From Sphingomonas sp. IC-11 (GTDB lineage: Bacteria; Pseudomonadota; Alphaproteobacteria; Sphingomonadales; Sphingomonadaceae), in the NCBI RefSeq assembly GCF_021043365.1, contig NZ_JAJNDU010000001.1, positions 434,001-498,000 of the forward strand: a stretch of DNA of 64,000 nt, read 5' to 3'. The position numbers and the translations under genes are program-made. Positions 43,437 to 52,612 of this stretch are shown piece by piece (positions within the stretch are counted from its first letter, which is position 1; each line of letters opens with the position of its first letter). Under the pieces are notes generated by a model. The model did not search any database and had not been told where the DNA came from. It saw only the letters and a program-made list of their open reading frames with translations.

Positions 43437-43931
43437 ATGCCTCAGATCTCCCAACTTGCCGCAACCTGGGCGTCGCAGCTGTTCTGGCTCGTCGTCACGT
43501 TCGGTGTTGTGTTCTTCGTCGTCGGCCGTGGCATGCTGCCCAAGGTGCAGAAGACGATCGACGCACGCGATCATTCGATTGCTGCTGATCTCGCCGCGGC
43601 ATCCGCTGCGCGTGACGAAGCCGACAAGGTCGAGGCGGACTGGCGCGTGCGCGACCAGGCCAATCGCGAGAAGGCTCAGGCGCTCGTCGCGGAGGCACGT
43701 CAGCGTGCTGCCAAGGCAAGCGAAGAGACGCTGAACGCCGCCGGCCAGGAACAGGCGCAGCGGATCGCAGCAGCTGAGGCGAATATCAAGGCGGCCACCC
43801 AGCGCGCCCTCGACGAGATCGAGGCGGTTGCGGCGGAAGCCACGCAGGACATCGTGGCGCGCGTTTCGGGCGTGCAGGTGTCGGCCGATGAAGCAAGGGG
43901 CGCCGTAAAGGCGGCGATGGCACATGGCTGA
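43437..43931 (+). CDS. atpF': F0F1 ATP synthase subunit b'
   Basis: 164 residues: MPQISQLAATWASQLFWLVV begins the single N-terminal membrane helix, then a long charged coiled coil (about 40-150) that forms half of the peripheral stalk. Possession of both b' and b subunits is typical of alphaproteobacteria and phototrophs. It overlaps atpF by 8 bp. Confidence 0.94.
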   Translation: MPQISQLAATWASQLFWLVVTFGVVFFVVGRGMLPKVQKTIDARDHSIAADLAAASAARDEADKVEADWRVRDQANREKAQALVAEARQRAAKASEETLNAAGQEQAQRIAAAEANIKAATQRALDEIEAVAAEATQDIVARVSGVQVSADEARGAVKAAMAHG

Positions 43932-44571
43932 GTTCATCATCCTGAGTGCTGCCGCGGGTGGCTCTGCCCAGGTGGCGCAGAATCTCGCTCATGCCGCCGA
44001 GGCAGAGGGCATGAGCGCTGAGGGCACCGAGGCGCTGGGCACCAGCATTGCCGAGGGTGGCCCTGACCATCACGTCGATCCGGAGCTGCTTGGCCTGAAC
44101 GGCACCGTCTGGGTGTCGCTGGCGATGATCGTGCTGATCGCGATCCTGATCTGGAAGAAGGTCCCGGCGCTGATTCTGGGCGGGCTGGATCGTCAGATCG
44201 CCGACATCCGTCGCCAGCTGGACGAGGCCAAGGCACTTCGGGCCGAGGCAGAGGCGCTGCGCGATGAGTATGCGCGCAAGATTGCCGATGCAGAGAAGAC
44301 GGCCGGTGAAATGGCCGCTCAGGCCAATCATGAAGCGGAAGTCATCATCGCCAAGGCCAAGTCGGACGCGGAGGAACTGGTTCAGCGCCGTGCCAAAATG
44401 GCCGAGGACAAGATCGCCGCTGCGGAGCGTGCCGCGCTCAACGAGGTTCGTGCAAAGACCGCGGTTGCCGCTGCCAACGCAGCCGCGACGCTGATTGCGG
44501 AGCGCCACGGCGCGGAAGCGGATCGCGCGCTGATCAACCGGACGATCTCCGGGATCGGCCGTCCGAACTGA
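43924..44571 (+). CDS. atpF: F0F1 ATP synthase subunit b
   Basis: 215 residues. An unusual 55-residue N-terminal region (rich in Ala/Glu/His, AEAEGMSAEGTEALGTSIAE) precedes the membrane helix at about 60-80 (WVSLAMIVLIAILIWKKVPA). A long coiled coil follows (LDRQIADIRRQLDEAKALRA). It is the second peripheral-stalk subunit. The N-terminal extension is longer than in classic AtpF; a start at a later Met is possible but would not overlap atpF'. A strong terminator follows. Confidence 0.93.
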   Translation: MAEFIILSAAAGGSAQVAQNLAHAAEAEGMSAEGTEALGTSIAEGGPDHHVDPELLGLNGTVWVSLAMIVLIAILIWKKVPALILGGLDRQIADIRRQLDEAKALRAEAEALRDEYARKIADAEKTAGEMAAQANHEAEVIIAKAKSDAEELVQRRAKMAEDKIAAAERAALNEVRAKTAVAAANAAATLIAERHGAEADRALINRTISGIGRPN

Positions 44572-44597
44572 CCATCCGCTCATCATGAGCTTCAATG

Positions 44598-44626
44598 AGG
44601 CCGCGTCTTTATGGCGCGGCCTTTTT
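44598..44626 (+). terminator. Intrinsic terminator of the F0 operon
   Basis: AGGCCGCG pairs with CGCGGCCT around a short loop and is followed by TTTTT, 27 bp after the atpF stop. Confidence 0.9.
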
Positions 44627-44804
44627 GCTGTCTCGCGTGATTGCCGGCATTGAAGCGTGAGGCGCACGGTGAGGCCGCTATCGTCAGCCAGGGAATCTTG
44701 AGCGCCGGGCAGCCCAGTTGATAACGTGACGCTGCTCGCCGTGGCCTCGCTGGTGCCGCGGCGCGATCTCGGGCACCTCGCAAGGTCAAGAAGACGACGG
44801 GAAA

Positions 44805-45503
44805 GTGGCTGCCAGCGCGACGGAGTGCTACGCTTCCGGAGTGCGCCTCCCAAACGTCGGCATCATCTCCGCCACCATCTTGGTCGCGATTGCAGCCTAT
44901 CCGGCGGGCGGCTTCATCGCTGGCGCGATCCCCGCGAACGCTGCGTGGTCTGAGCCGCAGCATGGCATCACGCTCTTCGTGGAATCCAACGGCGTCCACG
45001 TTGGTATCATCATGCCGAAGCAGGCCGCCGGGGTTAACTTACGGCGCCTCTTTCCTATCGATGATTTGGCGGATCCGCGCTTTGGCGGTCACGACCATGT
45101 GTCGGTGGGCTGGGGCGAGCAGGACTTCTATCTGCAGACCCCCACCTGGGCCGATCTGAAGCTGCAGACGGTGCTCGCCGCTGCACTTGGCAGTGATCGC
45201 ACGCTCGTCCACGTGGATCATGTGCCAGCGCCTCCGCGTGGGTCCGATGTCCGCCGTCTCGTGGTCAGGCCGGCAGAATACCGACGTCTCGTCGCCTATG
45301 TTCAAGCGTCGCTCGTCCCCGGTGGCGAGCGTCACCGCGGCTATTTCGGCAATGACGCCTTTTATCAGGCACATGGCCGCTACAGTGCAGTCCATACCTG
45401 CAACGCCTGGATAGGCGACGCACTGCGTTTCGCCGGGATCAGGACGGGCATGTGGACCCCGTTCCCCGCCACCGTGCAATGGTGGTACGCGCCTTATGCC
45501 TGA
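44805..45503 (+). CDS. DUF2459 family protein (TIGR02117-like)
   Basis: Up to 232 residues from GTG 44805; GTG 44841 is an alternative, and both have poor ribosome-binding sites. One N-terminal hydrophobic segment is followed by the DUF2459 region: ITLFVESNGVHVGIIMPKQA, SVGWGEQDFYLQTPTWADLK and a C-terminal part with a conserved cysteine (AVHTCNAWIGDALRFAGIRT). The conserved His and Cys suggest a papain-like (NlpC/P60-related) fold, though this is inference. Function unknown. Its end overlaps the longest frame of the MFS gene. Confidence 0.83.
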   Translation: MAASATECYASGVRLPNVGIISATILVAIAAYPAGGFIAGAIPANAAWSEPQHGITLFVESNGVHVGIIMPKQAAGVNLRRLFPIDDLADPRFGGHDHVSVGWGEQDFYLQTPTWADLKLQTVLAAALGSDRTLVHVDHVPAPPRGSDVRRLVVRPAEYRRLVAYVQASLVPGGERHRGYFGNDAFYQAHGRYSAVHTCNAWIGDALRFAGIRTGMWTPFPATVQWWYAPYA

Positions 45504-45564
45504 CGCGTTGCCCCGCGGATTTTTCGCGGTAAACGGTTACACGTTCTCGGAGGGGATTTATTCG

Positions 45565-46872
45565 ATGGCATTTGCCCAGGGCGCGACCAACGCCAACAGC
45601 GCGGCTCAGGAGACGGAGGGAGCCGGCGGCACCTATGTCGATGCGCCGGATCTGCGCTGGTTCGTGTTTGCGCTGTTCTTCATCTTTGGCGGCATCACCA
45701 GCCTGAACGATATCGTGATGCCAAAGCTGCAGGAGCTGTTCACGCTCAGCCATGCTCAGGCGAATCTCGTCAACTCGGCGTTCTTCCTGGCGTATCTGCT
45801 GTTCTCCTTGCCCGCCGCCGCGGTGGTCCGCCGGGCCGGTTACATGCGCACGGCGACGCTCGGGCTGGTTCTGATGACCGTCGGCTGCCTGCTCTTCATT
45901 CCGGCATCCAGCTCGGCCACCTTCGGTATGTTCCTGTTGGCGCTCTTCGTGCTGGGCGCTGGCATCACCGTGGTCCAGGTCGTTGCCAACCCGCTGATTT
46001 CGCTGCTCGGACCGCCTCGTACGGCCCACAGCCGTCTGACCTTCGCTCAGGCATTTAACTCGCTGGGCACCACGATCTTTCCGCGGGTCGGCTCCACGCT
46101 GATCCTCGGCAGCCTGGCCGGCGTCAGTGCCGCAACCTTGAGCGGGCCGGCGCTCGACGCTTATCGCGTCGAAGCATCGCGCGCGATCGTCCATACCTAC
46201 ATCGGTCTCGCCGTGGCGCTGCTGGTGATTGCGGGTGTGGTGTGGACGCGGCGGAACCGGCTGCAGGAGGAGCAGGATCAGACCGGCTCGATCTTCCACG
46301 CGCTCACGTTGCTCTCGCGTCCGCGCTTCGCCTTCGGCGTCGCGTGCATCTTCCTGTACGTCGGTGCGGAGGTGGCGATCGGATCAAACCTCGTCGTGTA
46401 CCTGGCGCAGCCCACGGTGTGGAACGTGCCGCTTGAAACCGCCGGCAACTACGTGCCCTTTTATTGGGGTGGCGCGCTGCTGGGTCGCTTCGTCGGCTCC
46501 GCAATCCTGCGCGTCATCTCGCCCGGCAAGGTGCTCGCGACCGCCGGTTCCGTTGCCATCGCGCTTCTGCTGTTCTCCGCCAATGCGAGCGGCACGGCTG
46601 CGGGCTGGGCCCTGATCGCGGTTGGTCTGGCGAACTCGATCATGTTCCCGACCATCTTCAGCCTGGCGTCCGAAGGGCTGGGGAAGCGCGCCGCTGAGGG
46701 CTCCGGCGTCATCGCCACCGCCATTGTTGGCGGAGCCGTGGTTCCGCCGCTGTATGGCACTCTGGCGGATGTCTCGGGCAGCCTTGCCCTCGCGCTTGCG
46801 CTGCCGGTGATCTGCTATGCGGTGATCGCCAGCTTCGGCATCTACGCCCGGCGGCCGGCAGTGCCCGCCTAA
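45565..46872 (+). CDS. MFS sugar transporter, FucP/GluP type
   Basis: About 435 residues from ATG 45565, which has a GGAGGGG ribosome-binding site; longer frames overlap the upstream gene. Twelve hydrophobic segments are expected. FucP-family features are FALFFIFGGITSLNDIVMPK, LFTLSHAQANLVNSAFFLAY and GITVVQVVANPLISLLGPP, with FNSLGTTIFPRVGSTLILG. These transporters are proton symporters for fucose, glucose or galactose and related sugars. The substrate is not determinable, and no sugar catabolic genes are adjacent. Confidence 0.9.
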   Translation: MAFAQGATNANSAAQETEGAGGTYVDAPDLRWFVFALFFIFGGITSLNDIVMPKLQELFTLSHAQANLVNSAFFLAYLLFSLPAAAVVRRAGYMRTATLGLVLMTVGCLLFIPASSSATFGMFLLALFVLGAGITVVQVVANPLISLLGPPRTAHSRLTFAQAFNSLGTTIFPRVGSTLILGSLAGVSAATLSGPALDAYRVEASRAIVHTYIGLAVALLVIAGVVWTRRNRLQEEQDQTGSIFHALTLLSRPRFAFGVACIFLYVGAEVAIGSNLVVYLAQPTVWNVPLETAGNYVPFYWGGALLGRFVGSAILRVISPGKVLATAGSVAIALLLFSANASGTAAGWALIAVGLANSIMFPTIFSLASEGLGKRAAEGSGVIATAIVGGAVVPPLYGTLADVSGSLALALALPVICYAVIASFGIYARRPAVPA

Positions 46873-47219
46873 GCACCGGCTGGCCTGAAGGGCGAGCTTC
46901 GAAGAGGCTCGTCCGCCAAACGACTATCTGATGTTCACCTCGGCGCTGGCCGGCACCGCGCTTCCTGTTGCAAGAAGGAGCGCGAAATGCCGAACCAGCT
47001 CCGGGGTGAGATCGTTTGAGAGGCTTCAGGCTGGTTTAAAGGCCGGCAGCAGGTGAGGGCGCAGGTTCGCGGGCTCGGACGTGCCCGCCCGCGCTCAGAT
47101 CGCCCCGTCGAACCCGTCGACGATCGTGACCGGGCCATTATCCCGCGTCCGGGCGCCTAGATCGCGCCAACGGCCCGGCGCCGGTGGAGAGCGGCGCTCG
47201 CTAGCGCCGCCCAGGCAGC
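46873..47219. other. Gene-free stretch of about 350 bp
   Basis: Between the MFS gene and the end of the Mth938-type gene I see no supported gene. A short imperfect hairpin near 46894-46914 may end transcription of the MFS gene, but lacks a T-run. Otherwise nothing recognisable. Confidence 0.5.
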
Positions 47220-47594
47220 TCAGGCGTCTAGAGGGTAGAGCGCGGCGGCAATCTGCCGCCCTTCACCACGCAGCACGCCCCAAGCCTTCGCAGCCGCCCG
47301 GCTGTCCATGGCTTCCACGCCAATGCCGCGCTCTTCCAGAGCCCGGACGAGTGCACGAGGGGGGTGGGCCAGCATCTGGCCGGTTCCGATCAGGATGAAC
47401 TCGGGCGCTGGATCCAGGATAGGAGCCAGCGCCGCCTCATCCAGCGTTTGCAGGGGCGGGGGAGCCCAGGGCTGTGCCTCCGCCACGGTGAGCATCACCG
47501 CGTCCATCACGGTTGCCTCGTCCAGGCGGAATCCGGTGCGCGTGAAACCGCGAATGATCGGCCCCCCGGCGTCTCGTTCGCGGTTGATCTTCAC
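47220..47594 (-). CDS. Mth938-like (NDUFAF3-related) domain protein
   Basis: About 124 residues from GTG 47594, seven bases after the secF stop and preceded by GGGAG. The domain is recognisable in GGPIIRGFTRTGFRLDEATV, EFILIGTGQMLAHPPRALVR and ERGIGVEAMDSRAAAKAWGV. The family includes the mitochondrial complex I assembly factor NDUFAF3; the bacterial role is unknown. The bacterial gene is often found at the end of the secDF operon, as here. Confidence 0.88.
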   Translation of the reverse strand: MKINRERDAGGPIIRGFTRTGFRLDEATVMDAVMLTVAEAQPWAPPPLQTLDEAALAPILDPAPEFILIGTGQMLAHPPRALVRALEERGIGVEAMDSRAAAKAWGVLRGEGRQIAAALYPLDA

Positions 47595-47601
47595 GGCCGT
47601 G

Positions 47602-48573
47602 TCACTCCCCGCGCGGCGCGATCCGCTCGGCATTCTCGATGCCGGCGCGGTTCACCTTTTCAGGCGCGGGATTGGCGCGCAGGCCCAGGGTGATGAGCAG
47701 GGAGGATGAAACGTAGATCGACGAATAAGTGCCGACCACGATGCCCAGGATCATTGCTGCGGTGAACCCGCGCAGCACGTGACCGCCCAGGAACAGAAGC
47801 GCTCCCAGAGCCAGCAGGATGGTGACGGAGGTCATCACCGTACGCGGCAGCGTTTCGTTGACCGACAGGTTCACGATCTCGCGCATGTCCATCTTGCGAT
47901 AGCGGCGCATGTTTTCGCGAATGCGGTCGTCGATGACGATCTTGTCGTTGATCGAATAGCCGACGATGGTCAGCACCGCGGCGACGATGTTGAGGTCGAA
48001 CTCGAACTGGGTCAGCGCGAAGAAGCCCAACGTCATCAGAAGATCGTGCACGATCGCCGCGATGGTCGACACGCCGAACTGCCATTCGAAACGCACGATC
48101 GCGAACAGGCCGATGCCCAGAATCGAGAGGACCACGGCGAGCACGCCGTTGCGGATCAGCTCGCCGGAGACCTTGCCCGAGATGGTGGAATAGCGATTGA
48201 AGGTCGCGCCCGGAAACGCCTGAGCAATTGCCGTCTCGACCTTCTTTACGGCCGCGTTCGTCGCCCCTTCGTCCGCGCCTTCCTGGATTGGCAGGCGGAT
48301 GGTGAGCGTACGCGGATCACCGAACTGCTGCAGCGATGCCTCGCCGAGCCCCTGGGCGTCCACGACTTCGCGCAGGCGATCAAGATCGGGCGGTGTCACG
48401 AACCGCTCCTCGATCATCAGGCCACCTTCGAAATCGACGCCGAAGTTCAGCCCCTTTGCGAAGGTTATGCCGATGGCCAGCACCGACAGGATCAGCGTCA
48501 GGCCGAACGCCCAGCCGCGCAGGCGGACGAAATCGATGTTGGTATGGTCGGGGACGAGTTTCAGCAGGCGCAT
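47602..48573 (-). CDS. secF: Protein translocase subunit SecF
   Basis: 323 residues, the full family length. Six membrane segments are expected with a large periplasmic loop after the first. Seen: IDFVRLRGWAFGLTLILSVL, GLNFGVDFEGGLMIEERFV, VGYSINDKIVIDDRIRENMR and SVNETLPRTVMTSVTILLAL. With SecD it uses the proton-motive force to complete export through SecYEG. It is downstream of secD, with a palindromic repeat region between. Confidence 0.97.
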   Translation of the reverse strand: MRLLKLVPDHTNIDFVRLRGWAFGLTLILSVLAIGITFAKGLNFGVDFEGGLMIEERFVTPPDLDRLREVVDAQGLGEASLQQFGDPRTLTIRLPIQEGADEGATNAAVKKVETAIAQAFPGATFNRYSTISGKVSGELIRNGVLAVVLSILGIGLFAIVRFEWQFGVSTIAAIVHDLLMTLGFFALTQFEFDLNIVAAVLTIVGYSINDKIVIDDRIRENMRRYRKMDMREIVNLSVNETLPRTVMTSVTILLALGALLFLGGHVLRGFTAAMILGIVVGTYSSIYVSSSLLITLGLRANPAPEKVNRAGIENAERIAPRGE

Positions 48574-48585
48574 GGCAATCTTCCG

Positions 48586-48672
48586 TCATTCCCGCCGCGG
48601 CGGGAACCCGGAGGCGTCAGGCCCTGATCAGGGCCCCGCCGTCCGGAAACAGGGATCCCCGCGAGTGCAGGG
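48586..48672. repeat. Palindromic repeat cluster between secD and secF
   Basis: Several palindromes are packed into the 124 bp gap: TTCCCGCCGCGGCGGGAA (48591-48608), GGCCCTGATCAGGGCC (48620-48635) and a partial GGGATCCCC-type unit (48652-48660). The first resembles the widespread short CATTCCCGC...GCGGGAATC repeats of proteobacteria. It differs from the repeat at 1.0 and 31.6 kb. Confidence 0.6.
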
Positions 48673-48697
48673 ATAATAGAGGCGGTTGGCGCAGCGA

Positions 48698-50299
48698 TCA
48701 TATGTTGATCGTCTTCGGCTTGTTCCGACGCAGCCAGCCGGCCGTCAGCATCCGGGTGAACAGCACGGCCGTGAACACGCTGGTGGCAATGCCGATCAAC
48801 AGCACCACGGCAAAGCCCTTCACCGGGCCAGAGCCGAGCAGGAACATGATGATGCCCGAAATCGCGTGCGTCATGTTCGCCTCGAAGATCGTGCGGCTGG
48901 CTTCGGAATAGCCGAGTTCAACCGCCTGCACCACTGACCGCCCGCGATGCCGCTCTTCGCGGATGCGCTCGTTGATCAGCACGTTGGCGTCCACCGCGGT
49001 GCCGATGGTCAGCACGAAGCCGGCAATGCCAGGCAGCGTCAGCGTACCGCCGATCAGCGCCAGAACGCCGACAATGACGAACACATTGATGACGACGGCG
49101 AGGTTCGCGTAAACGCCGAACCGGCCATAGGTGACCAGCATGAAGGCGACGACCAGCGCCACGGCAACTGCCGACGCGAGGATACCCGCCTTGATCGATT
49201 CGGCGCCGAGGTCAGGACCGACAGTCGACTCCTCCACGACCTTCAGCGCCACCGGCAGCTTGCCCGAACGCAGTGCGATGGCGAGCGCATTGGCGCTTTC
49301 GGTGGTGAAGCTGCCCGAGATCTGGGCGCGGCCGCCGGTGATCGGTTCGTTGATGTTGGGGGCCGAGATGACCTGATTGTCCAGGATGATCGCGAACGGC
49401 TTGTTCACATTCTCCTGAGTCACCCGCGCGAACTTGCGCCCGCCCTGGCTATCGAACGTGATCGCGACCTGCGGCTCGTTGGTCTGCTGGCTGAACTCCA
49501 TACGCGCATCGCTGAGCTGGTCGCCCGTGATGATTGCGGAGCGCTTCACGGCGATCAGCGGGATGCCGCTGGGGTTGGTGGGGTAGGCGAGCACTTGGCT
49601 GCCGGCCGGAGCCTGCTTGCTGGCAAGCTGCTGCGGCGTTGCCGTCTCGTCCACCAGCTTGAATTCGAGCTTGGCGGTCTTGCCCAGCAGGTCCTTCAGC
49701 GCCTGCGGATTCTGCAGGCCGGGGACCTGGACGACGATGCGGTTCGAGCCCTGGCGGATGATCGTCGGCTCGCGGGTGCCAAGCTCGTCGATACGGCGGC
49801 GAACCACTTCGGTGGCGTCGCCCATGGCGGTGTCCACGGCCTGGTTCAGGCCGGCCGGTGTCGGGGTCAGCACCAGGCGGCTCGAATCGACCACCTGGAT
49901 GTCCCACTCGCGCTGGCCGGTCATGCCTACGCCGCCGCCGGTGATCGCCAGCAGGCGCTCGCGTGCGGCGTCGACCTGCGACGGGTCACGCAGCAGGAAG
50001 GAAAGTCGGCCGCCGCGCGTCGAAATGTCGCCGATCTCGATCCGCGGATCCTGCCGGCGCATTTCCGTCTGCACCTGCTCGCGCATCGCCTCCAGGCGGT
50101 TGGAGGCGACGTCGTTCACGTCGGCCTCAAGCAGCAGGTAGCTGCCGCCGGCGAGGTCCAGCCCCAGGTTGATGCGGGGCAGGTTGATACCCCACTGATC
50201 GGTGATGCGCTGCGGGATCAGACTGGGGATCGCCAGCGCGCACAGCACGGCGATCGTGAGCCAGATCGAGGCAACCTTCCAGCGCGGGAAATCGAGCAT
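48698..50299 (-). CDS. secD: Protein translocase subunit SecD
   Basis: 533 residues. N-terminal membrane helix (WKVASIWLTIAVLCALAIPS), GLDLAGGSYLLLEADV, a large periplasmic P1 domain, then five more helices with GTAVDANVLINERIREE and TIFEANMTHAISGIIMFLLG. SecD and SecF form a proton-driven accessory of the Sec translocon. The gene follows yajC by 16 bp, giving the usual yajC-secD-secF order. Confidence 0.97.
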   Translation of the reverse strand: MLDFPRWKVASIWLTIAVLCALAIPSLIPQRITDQWGINLPRINLGLDLAGGSYLLLEADVNDVASNRLEAMREQVQTEMRRQDPRIEIGDISTRGGRLSFLLRDPSQVDAARERLLAITGGGVGMTGQREWDIQVVDSSRLVLTPTPAGLNQAVDTAMGDATEVVRRRIDELGTREPTIIRQGSNRIVVQVPGLQNPQALKDLLGKTAKLEFKLVDETATPQQLASKQAPAGSQVLAYPTNPSGIPLIAVKRSAIITGDQLSDARMEFSQQTNEPQVAITFDSQGGRKFARVTQENVNKPFAIILDNQVISAPNINEPITGGRAQISGSFTTESANALAIALRSGKLPVALKVVEESTVGPDLGAESIKAGILASAVAVALVVAFMLVTYGRFGVYANLAVVINVFVIVGVLALIGGTLTLPGIAGFVLTIGTAVDANVLINERIREERHRGRSVVQAVELGYSEASRTIFEANMTHAISGIIMFLLGSGPVKGFAVVLLIGIATSVFTAVLFTRMLTAGWLRRNKPKTINI

Positions 50300-50315
50300 G
50301 TTGGCGGCCCAGTTC

Positions 50316-50654
50316 TTAGTCGTTCGCCGGCTTGGAGCCGAGCGCCGTCACCTCGGCGAGGGTCGCCTTGACGACCTTGATGCGGGTGTTCGGCGCGATC
50401 TCGACCTCGACGAACTGTTCTTCGACTTTGGTCACCTTGCCGACCACGCCGCCTGCGGTGACGACGGTGTCGCCCTTCTTCACAGCGGCAACAGCACTTT
50501 GCAGCGCCTTCATCCGGCGCTGCTGCGGCCGGATCATCAGAAAATAGAAGACGATGAAGACGAGAACGAGCGGCGCGAGGCTGATGAAGCCGGCCAAGCC
50601 GCCCTCTGCTCCGGCGCCGCCTGCCGTTTGGGCGTAAGCTGGGGAAATGAACAT
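50316..50654 (-). CDS. yajC: Preprotein translocase subunit YajC
   Basis: About 112 residues from ATG 50654 (MFISPAYAQTAGGAGAEGGL); upstream frame rejected. One membrane segment (about 24-43, ISLAPLVLVFIVFYFLMIRP) is followed by QQRRMKALQSAVAAVKKGDT and the YajC domain VVTAGGVVGKVTKVEEQFV. It belongs to the SecDF-YajC complex and heads the operon. Confidence 0.95.
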   Translation of the reverse strand: MFISPAYAQTAGGAGAEGGLAGFISLAPLVLVFIVFYFLMIRPQQRRMKALQSAVAAVKKGDTVVTAGGVVGKVTKVEEQFVEVEIAPNTRIKVVKATLAEVTALGSKPAND

Positions 50655-50809
50655 GCCGTCCTTGCGTGCACATGGGTCGGGGCGCCCGGAAACGAGCCCC
50701 ACGGGAAGCCTGCGCCGCTAACATTGCTGCGCCCTTGGCGCAACTCGCCGGCGCAGGTACGTGAGGGGCCAGCTGGCCCGCGATAGGGCACAGGCGAGAG
50801 GAGAGGTGA

Positions 50810-51115
50810 ATGACGATCCTGGTAATGGGCACGATCAAGCTGGGCGCCGGCGAGGGGGCAAAGGCCGCGAAGCTGATGGCCGACCACGCCGCGACGGTAC
50901 GTACCGAGGAAGGGTGCGAGGAATATAGCTTCGCCTTCGATGCGGCCGATCCCGATCTGGTGCGCGTGGCCGAGCGTTGGGCCAGCCCCGAAGCACTCGC
51001 CGCCCACGGCCAGGCCGATCATCAGAAGGCATTCGGACGCGCTTTGCGCGAACATTCGCCCAGTGCGATGTCCATTGACGCGTGGGACGGGCAGCATTGG
51101 CGCAAGCTGATCTGA
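50810..51115 (+). CDS. Antibiotic biosynthesis monooxygenase (ABM)-fold protein
   Basis: 101 residues with the ABM pattern: ILVMGTIKLGAGEGAKAAKL, a middle EEGCEEYSFAFDAADPDLVR and ERWASPEALAAHGQADHQKA with conserved His residues. These small dimeric alpha-beta barrel proteins include quinol monooxygenases (YgiN-like) and haem-degrading enzymes; function here is not determined. A GAGAGGAGAGG ribosome-binding site precedes the ATG. It is divergent from yajC and followed by a tRNA gene. Confidence 0.87.
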   Translation: MTILVMGTIKLGAGEGAKAAKLMADHAATVRTEEGCEEYSFAFDAADPDLVRVAERWASPEALAAHGQADHQKAFGRALREHSPSAMSIDAWDGQHWRKLI

Positions 51116-51131
51116 TCGCCGCTTGCATAAT

Positions 51132-51158
51132 GGGGGCGCGCCGCGTACAGGCGCCCCC
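51132..51158 (+). terminator. Hairpin between the ABM gene and tRNA-Pro
   Basis: GGGGGCGC (51132-51139) pairs with GCGCCCCC (51151-51158) around an 11 nt loop. It lies 16 bp after the ABM stop. A weak T content after the stem makes terminator function likely but not certain. Confidence 0.5.
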
Positions 51159-51164
51159 CTCGGT

Positions 51165-51241
51165 CGGGGCGTAGCGCAGCCTGGTAGCGCATCACACTGG
51201 GGGTGTGGGGGTCGCAGGTTCGAATCCTGTCGCCCCGACCA
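51165..51241 (+). tRNA. tRNA-Pro (anticodon GGG)
   Basis: 77 nt with a full cloverleaf: acceptor CGGGGCG/CGCCCCG, D-arm GCGC...GCGC, anticodon loop CTGGGGG giving anticodon GGG (stem TCACA/TGTGG, one G-U pair) and T-arm with GGTTCGAATCC. The 3' CCA is encoded. It reads CCC and CCU proline codons. No integrase or duplicated attachment site lies nearby. Confidence 0.95.
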
Positions 51242-51354
51242 GAGATCACAGCCGGCAAGTCCCCAGAGCGGGCCGGCTCCCCGAAATACGGTCGCATATT
51301 CCCACCCGTTCGCGGTCTCCCACCCAGGCCCGGCGACACGCGTTGGTTGGCGAC

Positions 51355-51882
<528 letters not shown>

Positions 51883-51913
51883 GGCCGTGATATTGCGCGC
51901 GTAGCCTGCCGGA

Positions 51914-52612
51914 TCAACGATAGCGTTGCGTTCCGCTGCGGAACCGGGCGCTGCCGAAACTGTCCTCAAAGGCTCGGCCATGTGCGGGGTTCCCGGGATC
52001 GCGTAGCATCGCCTTCAGCATCACCAGCGCGCCCGGATCGTTGCCGGCAATTGCCTTCGCCACGGCGTCGCCGCTCCCGATCATTTCCACCAATCCGATT
52101 CGCACGGCTTCCGCAGCGTCGATCGTCTCGGCAGTGAACAACAGTCGTGCCGCCTGGCCGGGGCCGATCAGCGCGGACAACCGGCCGAGATCTTCGGCGG
52201 GATAGCCGATCCCGAGCCGCGCTGGCGGAATAGCGAAACTTGCGGCTTCGCTGGCAACCCGCAGGTCCGCAGCCAGCGCCAGGGCAAATCCCGCCCCATG
52301 ACAGCCGCCCTCGATCGCGGCGACAACCGGCATCGGCAAGGCCGCGAGTGCATCGGCCGCGGCGCGCAGCGCGAGGCGGAACGGCGCGCGTCCCTCCGGC
52401 GAGTCGGCCAAATGCGCTATTTCGCTGAGGTCGGCCCCGGCCGAGAAGGTGCCGGGCACCGCCGAGCGAAGCAGCACCACCGCCGCATCGGCGGGGATGC
52501 AGCCGACGGCGTCCGCCAGTGCCAGCCAATGCGCCGTACCCATGGCGTTGCGCCGCTCGGGGCGATCCATCGTCAGCCGGACCACCCCGGCGTCCTGATC
52601 TAGGCTGATCAT
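51914..52612 (-). CDS. Enoyl-CoA hydratase/isomerase family protein
   Basis: About 232 residues from ATG 52612, which overlaps the ispE stop (ATGA). The crotonase fold is seen in [17 protein letters not shown], the oxyanion-hole loop [18 protein letters not shown] and the second oxyanion glycine in [20 protein letters not shown], then [20 protein letters not shown]. The two glutamates of true hydratases are not evident (GGCHGAGF and LGIGYPAE), so it may be an isomerase or have another activity. Substrate unknown. Confidence 0.87.
   Translation of the reverse strand: MISLDQDAGVVRLTMDRPERRNAMGTAHWLALADAVGCIPADAAVVLLRSAVPGTFSAGADLSEIAHLADSPEGRAPFRLALRAAADALAALPMPVVAAIEGGCHGAGFALALAADLRVASEAASFAIPPARLGIGYPAEDLGRLSALIGPGQAARLLFTAETIDAAEAVRIGLVEMIGSGDAVAKAIAGNDPGALVMLKAMLRDPGNPAHGRAFEDSFGSARFRSGTQRYR

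Noticed and set aside
44592-44999. Minus-strand 135-residue frame opposite the DUF2459 gene start
   Set aside because: It covers the F0 operon terminator, is arginine-rich and lies antisense to a better-supported gene.
51165-51241. tRNA-Pro as an integration site
   Set aside because: No repeat of the tRNA 3' end and no integrase or foreign-looking genes on either side.
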